Positions 60,133 through 64,000 of a stretch of 64,000 nt of DNA are shown piece by piece. Position 1 is the first letter of the stretch; the number at the start of each line of letters is the position of its first letter. Below the pieces are notes generated by a model that did not search any database, was not told the origin of the DNA, and saw only the letters and a program-made list of their open reading frames with translations. The translations under genes and the position numbers were made by a program. The DNA is from Bacillota bacterium (lineage in GTDB: Bacteria; Bacillota; Clostridia; Oscillospirales; Acutalibacteraceae), in NCBI GenBank assembly GCA_023412715.1, contig JAEZCC010000029.1, positions 6,039 to 70,038 on the forward strand, written 5' to 3'.

Positions 60133-60468
60133 ATGAAAAATAAACTTGGTTATCTCGGATTTTTAGGCTTGCTCGGCATTCTGAGCTTTATCTCGCACAA
60201 CTGGAATTTCCTGTGGTTTTTCTGCTTCTTCATTTTCTTCAGATTCTCCCGGATAATCCCAGACGAACTGTTCCGGGAAAACATCAAAAAATCGGCGACC
60301 CCTGCATTTTTTACGGGAATGGTAATAGACATCATCACGGCGGCAACAAGGGCATTCCCTATCAGTATGAACATCTATCTAATAGGGCTTGTTATCGGAT
60401 TTGCATCGTCTATCCTTGTCTTTGCTATTCTGCTGGCAATCTATTCATATCGCGAAAGCCGGGGCTAA
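60133..60468 (+). CDS. DUF3796-like membrane protein
   Basis: A 111-residue protein with the DUF3796 opening KNKLGYLGFLGLLGILSFIS, a Phe/Trp-rich second segment, and two more membrane helices near the end. GGGAGGGCA precedes the ATG. It is followed after 6 bases by an XRE regulator. The pairing of a small membrane protein and a small XRE repressor is common in Bacillota and is not necessarily a toxin-antitoxin system. Function unknown. Confidence 0.75.
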   Translation: MKNKLGYLGFLGLLGILSFISHNWNFLWFFCFFIFFRFSRIIPDELFRENIKKSATPAFFTGMVIDIITAATRAFPISMNIYLIGLVIGFASSILVFAILLAIYSYRESRG

Positions 60469-60474
60469 GAAAGT

Positions 60475-60678
60475 ATGACAATCAAAACGAAAATCAAGCA
60501 GTATAGAGCGATACGCGACATGAAGCAGGAAGAACTCGCCTCCCTTGTAGGGGTTCGCCGCGAGACGATTGTCCATTTGGAGAACGGAAAATACAATCCA
60601 TCCCTGAAGCTGGCATTTGACATCGCAAAGGTCTTCGGCACGACGGTCGAAGAGATATTCGAAATCACAGGCGATTGA
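60475..60678 (+). CDS. XRE-family transcriptional regulator
   Basis: This 67-residue protein is a single HTH_3 domain ([50 protein letters not shown], ending TVEEIFEI). Such minimal XRE proteins repress their own operon; the dyad at 60077-60116 is the natural candidate site. Its last 14 bases overlap the end of convergent rlmD. Confidence 0.9.
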   Translation: MTIKTKIKQYRAIRDMKQEELASLVGVRRETIVHLENGKYNPSLKLAFDIAKVFGTTVEEIFEITGD

Positions 60679-62071
60679 ATGTCTCACTGAATCCTTTATT
60701 TATAACGCTTTGCACACTCTCAAGCAAGCAACAACACTCAACGTGCGCCGTGCGGGGGAACATGTCGACGGGCGTGACCTCCATCGTTTTAAACCCGTAC
60801 TGGGCGAACAGCTTGAGGTCGCGCGCCAGCGTCGCGGGATCGCAAGAGACGTAAACCACGCGCGCGGGCACCATCTGGGCCACGGTGCCGATCAGCGCCG
60901 GGTCGCAACCCTTGCGCGGGGGATCCAGTACGACCACGTCCGGCCGGACGCCGCGATCCTTCAGCAGATCCGCCGCCTTCGCTGCGTCGGCGCAAAGGAA
61001 TTCCGCATTTCCAATCCCGTTTTCCGCCGCGTTTTTCTTCGCGTCCTCGACCGCCTGCTCCACAATCTCGACGCCGATGACCCGCCCGGCGTTTTTCGCC
61101 ATGGAAAGGCCGATAGTCCCCGTCCCGCAGTAAAGGTCGAGGACGGTTTCCCGGCCGGTCAGGCCCGCATACTGCCCCGCAAGGCCGTACAGGCGTTCCG
61201 CCTGCTTCGGGTTGACCTGGTAGAAGGACAGCGGGGAGATGCGGAAGGAAAGGCCGCACAGCCGATCCGTGATAAAGTCGCTCCCCCAGACGGTGCGGCA
61301 TTTTCTGCCGAGGATAACGTTTGTCTTTTCGCGGTTGCTGTTGACGACGACGCTTGCGAGGCCGGGCACTTTCTGTTTCAGCAGGGCGGCAAGCTCCGGC
61401 TCGTTGTGGACGCCGTTGCCGTTGACCACCACGCAGGCCATGACCTCGCCCGTCGCCTCCGCCTTGCGCAGAAAAAAGTGCCGCAAGGCGCCCCTGCCGG
61501 TCGATTCGCTGTAAACGCTGTCGCGCGTGGAGCGCTCCCATTCCTGAAAAGCGGACACGGCGAGCGCGAATTCCTCCGGCTGAAGCAGGCACTCCGTGCA
61601 GTCGATGATGCGGTGGCTCCGCGCGGCGTAAAACCCCATGCGGATTTTCCCGTCCGGGCCGTCGCCGACGGGCAGCTGTGCCTTGTTGCGGTACCGGTCC
61701 GGGTTCTGGGCGCCCACAATGGGCTTCAGGACCGCGAAGCGGAACCCGGCGATGCGCTCCAGCGCGTCCTGCACGCGCTGCTGCTTCGCGCGCAGTTCGG
61801 CCTCATAGGAGATGTGGCGGAAGACGCAGCCTCCGCAGCGGGAAAACTGCGGGCAGTCGACGGGGATGCGATCCTCCGACGGGGAAACGATGCGTTCTAT
61901 TTTGCCGTAGGCAAAGCTTTTGGCCGTTTTCAGTATCTTTGTTTCAATCCGATCGCCGGCCGCGGCCTGGGGGACGAACACGGCGATTCCGTTATAGTGG
62001 CCCACGCCGCTTCCGTCGGCGGTATATCCTGTGATTTCAAGAGGGACGACCTGGTTTTTCTGAAGCTCCAT
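60665..62071 (-). CDS. rlmD: 23S rRNA (uracil-C5)-methyltransferase, RlmD/RumA type
   Basis: A 468-residue SAM-dependent enzyme: N-terminal TRAM domain ([24 protein letters not shown], to about 60), the [4Fe-4S] ligands [10 protein letters not shown] (about 74-83), the SAM motif [12 protein letters not shown], and the catalytic Cys in [13 protein letters not shown]. It methylates uracil in 23S rRNA; the exact position (1939 or 747) is not decided by sequence. The ATG at 62071 has GGAGGAAAT upstream; the frame extends further but without a site. Confidence 0.92.
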   Translation of the reverse strand: MELQKNQVVPLEITGYTADGSGVGHYNGIAVFVPQAAAGDRIETKILKTAKSFAYGKIERIVSPSEDRIPVDCPQFSRCGGCVFRHISYEAELRAKQQRVQDALERIAGFRFAVLKPIVGAQNPDRYRNKAQLPVGDGPDGKIRMGFYAARSHRIIDCTECLLQPEEFALAVSAFQEWERSTRDSVYSESTGRGALRHFFLRKAEATGEVMACVVVNGNGVHNEPELAALLKQKVPGLASVVVNSNREKTNVILGRKCRTVWGSDFITDRLCGLSFRISPLSFYQVNPKQAERLYGLAGQYAGLTGRETVLDLYCGTGTIGLSMAKNAGRVIGVEIVEQAVEDAKKNAAENGIGNAEFLCADAAKAADLLKDRGVRPDVVVLDPPRKGCDPALIGTVAQMVPARVVYVSCDPATLARDLKLFAQYGFKTMEVTPVDMFPRTAHVECCCLLESVQSVINKGFSETFNRL

Positions 62072-62265
62072 ATTTCCTCCCGCGCGATCTTTTTCTTTCA
62101 GTTTACCATCGGGGCGGCCCAAATACAAGAAACACTTTGATCCGTGCGCAAAAGCGGGGATTTTCCGGCGAAACCTGACAGAAAATAAAACATACCGAAA
62201 ATATTCATCGGGGCAGGAACGTTTTATACAAATAGTAGAATCTTGCCCTGATCCTCTCAAAAGCG

Positions 62266-62294
62266 TTGACAGCCGGATGCACCGGCAATATAAT
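62266..62294 (+). promoter_or_regulatory. Consensus sigma-A promoter without a coding region
   Basis: TTGACA (62266-62271), exactly 17 bp, TATAAT (62289-62294). The spacer contains a GCCGG-ATGCA-CCGGC dyad that could be an operator. The promoter is followed by a terminator 110 bases later and no open frame with a ribosome site. Confidence 0.92.
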
Positions 62295-62300
62295 AAAGCC

Positions 62301-62448
62301 AGGCTAAGGGATGCCGCAAGGCGGCACGGCCCGTGAAAAAAGCTCAATTCCGATTATAAGTCCTGTGGCTGGAGAGCCACGCCTTTTCAATACAACTCCT
62401 CCCCAAAAACGCAGAAACCGGTCATATGACCGGTTTCTGCGTTTTTGG
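62301..62448 (+). ncRNA. Candidate non-coding RNA of about 148 nt
   Basis: The stretch from the expected start near 62301 to the terminator holds no supported frame. It can form hairpin TGCCGC-AAG-GCGGCA (about 62310-62324), a single-stranded linker rich in A (CCCGTGAAAAAAGC), hairpin GTGGCT-GGAG-AGCCAC (about 62361-62376), a C-rich unpaired stretch (ACAACTCCTCCCC) and a terminal 23-bp perfect hairpin (62403-62448) ending in T5. It matched none of the classes I know (6S, SRP, tmRNA, RNase P, T-box, SAM, GEMM, THF, glycine). The C-rich segment could pair with Shine-Dalgarno sequences. The transcript itself is inferred. Confidence 0.6.
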
Positions 62449-62597
62449 AAAATATCGGCTTCGTAAAATGAATCCGTTTGCGCAGGAGATTCGTTATTTC
62501 CTGCAAAAGCCTCGCGGTAAGGGCAAAATCGGGTCGGATGTATGCAAATTTTACAGAGTTTTCCGTAAAATTATTCAAAACATTATGCTGAAAGCAA
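62449..62597. other. Gap between the candidate RNA and the livJ promoter
   Basis: No gene or further signal is seen. Confidence 0.4.
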
Positions 62598-62626
62598 TTG
62601 ACAAGTGAAATTTTATCGGTTATAAT
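62598..62626 (+). promoter_or_regulatory. Consensus sigma-A promoter of livJ
   Basis: TTGACA (62598-62603), 17 bp, TATAAT (62621-62626). Confidence 0.93.
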
Positions 62627-62678
62627 AGCTTTAAAATTTTAACCGGGTACCCACAAAACCACATATTCTGAAACAAAG

Positions 62679-62718
62679 GTGTGCAAGTCAATCAAGGGGA
62701 TTGCTTTGCGCACTTTTT
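62679..62718 (+). terminator. Terminator-like hairpin inside the livJ leader
   Basis: GTGTGCAAGTCAATC (62679-62693) pairs with GGATTGCTTTGCGCAC (62698-62713) with one mismatch and G-T pairs, followed by T5. It is 50 nt after the expected transcription start and 28 bases before the livJ ATG. Confidence 0.75.
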
Positions 62719-62745
62719 ATTTATCATCAAGAAGGAGGATCTATT

Positions 62746-63927
62746 ATGAACCGAAAGATATTGGCGGCTGTTCTGAGCGCAGCCATGGCGTTCCCGCTCG
62801 CGGGGTGCCAGGGCGGCAGTTCCACCACAGCGACAAGCGGGACCGCAAACACCACCGCCTCCGGCGGCACCATTAAAATCGGCGTCGTCACGCCGCTGAC
62901 CGGCCAGACCTCCACATTCGGCCAGTCTGCGCAGAAGGGTCTTCAGCTTCTTCAGGAAGAAACCAACAACGGCAGCGGCATTCTCGGGAAAAAGATCGAG
63001 TTTATCTTCTCCGACGATGAAGGCAAAGCGGCCACGGCCGTCACGGTCGGCCAGAAGCTCATCAACAGCGACAAGGTCGTGGGCATCGTAGGGCCTCTGA
63101 CAAGCACCTGCGCCAACTCCCTCGCGCCGATCTGCCAGCAGGATCAGATCCCGATGGTGACCGGCACCGGCACCAACACCAAGATCACCCAGGCCGGCGA
63201 CTATATTTTCCGCACCTGCTTCATCGACCCGTTCCAGGGGCAGGCGGTCGCGACCTTCGCAGCCGATGACCTGAAGGCGAAAACGGCCGCGATTGTCTAC
63301 AACAACGGCGACGACTATTCAAAAGGTCTGGCGGACGCTTTTAAGGAATACTTCACCAAAAAGGGCGGAACGATTGTCGATTCCGAAACGTACAACACCG
63401 GTGACAAGGACTTCAACGCACAGCTGACAAAGGTCGCCCCGAAGAACCCGGACGTCATGTTCCTGCCCGACTATTACAACACGGTTGCCGTCATTGCAAA
63501 AGAGGCCCGCGCGGCCGGCATCAAGGCCACGTTCCTCGGCGGCGACGGCTGGGATTCCTCCGAGCTGTTCTCCATCGGCGGCGACGCGGTCGACGGCTCC
63601 TATTTCTCCAACCACTATTCCCCGGACGACACCTCGGCGGAAGTGGTCAACTTCATCAAGGCCTACAAGGCGAAATATAACAACGAGGTCCCGGACGCCA
63701 TGGCGGCGCTGAACTACGACGCCGGCAAGGTGCTGCTGCAGTCCATCACCAAAGCCGGCAGCACGGACGCCGCGAAAATCAGGGACGCCCTGAAAGCCTA
63801 TGACGGAACGGTCGTTTCCGGCCACATCAAGTTCAACGAAAACCGCGACGCCGTGAAGGCGGCCGTCATCATCAAGACCGAAGGCGGCAAAGAGAAATTC
63901 TTTAAGAAAGTAGAACCCGACGCGTAA
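62746..63927 (+). CDS. Branched-chain amino-acid ABC transporter binding lipoprotein, LivJ/LivK type
   Basis: A 393-residue lipoprotein (lipobox PLAGC, Cys about 19) with Ser/Thr-rich linker and a Peripla_BP_6 domain starting IKIGVVTPLTGQTSTFGQSA, with GIVGPLTSTCANSLAPIC and the late NEVPDAMAALNYDAGKVLL. It binds leucine, isoleucine, valine or a related ligand outside the membrane. AAGAAGGAGG precedes the ATG at 62746. The permease and ATPase genes (livHMGF) would be expected after the window's end. Expression probably depends on the leader hairpin at 62679-62718. Confidence 0.92.
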   Translation: MNRKILAAVLSAAMAFPLAGCQGGSSTTATSGTANTTASGGTIKIGVVTPLTGQTSTFGQSAQKGLQLLQEETNNGSGILGKKIEFIFSDDEGKAATAVTVGQKLINSDKVVGIVGPLTSTCANSLAPICQQDQIPMVTGTGTNTKITQAGDYIFRTCFIDPFQGQAVATFAADDLKAKTAAIVYNNGDDYSKGLADAFKEYFTKKGGTIVDSETYNTGDKDFNAQLTKVAPKNPDVMFLPDYYNTVAVIAKEARAAGIKATFLGGDGWDSSELFSIGGDAVDGSYFSNHYSPDDTSAEVVNFIKAYKAKYNNEVPDAMAALNYDAGKVLLQSITKAGSTDAAKIRDALKAYDGTVVSGHIKFNENRDAVKAAVIIKTEGGKEKFFKKVEPDA

Positions 63928-64000
63928 CCGTTCATACGGCGACGGCAGGCTCCGGAGATGCGCGCCCCCCCACGGGGGCGCGGTGCCGGGTTGAGGCCGC
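63928..64000. other. Downstream spacer
   Basis: A GCGCCCCC/GGGGGCGC hairpin (about 63962-63981) without a T-tract follows livJ; it may stabilise the binding-protein mRNA over the downstream genes. The rest is outside the window. Confidence 0.4.

Noticed and set aside
60133..60678. Toxin-antitoxin system made of the small membrane protein and XRE
   Set aside because: Order and sizes would allow it, but DUF3796-XRE pairs are not known toxins, and the protein lacks features of small membrane toxins.
62325..62350. Partial likeness to the SAM-I riboswitch (GGCCCGTGAA)
   Set aside because: The other conserved elements and the four-way junction are missing.
62403..62448. 46-bp perfect palindrome as an insertion-sequence end or phage attachment site
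   Set aside because: It ends in T5, follows a promoter at the right distance, and there is no transposase or second copy; a terminator explains it.
1..64000. CRISPR arrays, rRNA genes, complete transposases or prophage genes
   Set aside because: Looked for regular spaced repeats and the usual protein families by eye; none were found.

Overview
The window looks like chromosomal DNA of an endospore-forming Bacillota (class Clostridia), most likely the Oscillospiraceae/Acutalibacteraceae side. Evidence seen: a spoIVB-spo0A pair, a PdaA-type cortex deacetylase, many TTGACA-N17-TATAAT promoters, strong GGAGG ribosome sites, frequent TTG/GTG starts and fairly GC-rich coding sequence. The genus is not determined. 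No CRISPR array, intact insertion sequence, phage module or rRNA operon was found.

Layout. 1-15300: 5' end of a secreted pullulanase-like protein (minus), PdaA, a three-gene overlapping operon (alpha/beta hydrolase, acyltransferase, DUF6320), a DbpA-type DEAD-box helicase, a cold-shock gene with a terminator-like leader hairpin, an excisionase-like HTH plus MFS pair, a CtpE-like P-type ATPase, uppP, a 55-residue gene missed by ordinary length cut-offs, and a ferritin-like protein. 15400-22400: a NiCo (czcD) riboswitch controlling a P-type ATPase, a ChrB-like regulator overlapping an MFS-DUF1232 fusion, and a membrane-anchored metallophosphoesterase. 22700-25500: a decaying GntR/ABC/acyltransferase locus with frameshifts. 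25550-31990: FAD oxidoreductase, MFS+TetR, hydrolase+TetR and a PlsY-like acyltransferase. 32100-37950: radical SAM protein, a membrane protein and a two-component system that share a tandem 11-bp promoter box, tRNA-Val, patatin and a GNAT enzyme.

38100-43600 is a carbohydrate locus read on the minus strand: solute-binding protein, two permeases, a GH130 phosphorylase and a LacI regulator, probably for beta-mannosides. 43990-46120 holds spo0A and spoIVB; this Spo0A lacks the phospho-acceptor Asp and the conserved Lys of its receiver domain. 46440-50653 is a potABCD polyamine operon whose binding protein carries a C-terminal membrane helix. 50840-64000: small protein, GT2-TPR glycosyltransferase, GNAT-HD fusion, phospholipase C-like protein with an UMF1 transporter, GGDEF protein, VanZ and hydrolase remnants, nitrilase, DUF1697, a DUF3796-XRE module, RlmD, a candidate ~148-nt non-coding RNA, and a LivJ-type binding protein behind an apparent attenuator.

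The items most worth a second look are the degenerate Spo0A receiver, the unassigned small RNA, the leader terminators in front of csp and livJ, the shared response-regulator boxes, and the MFS-DUF1232 and GNAT-HD fusions.
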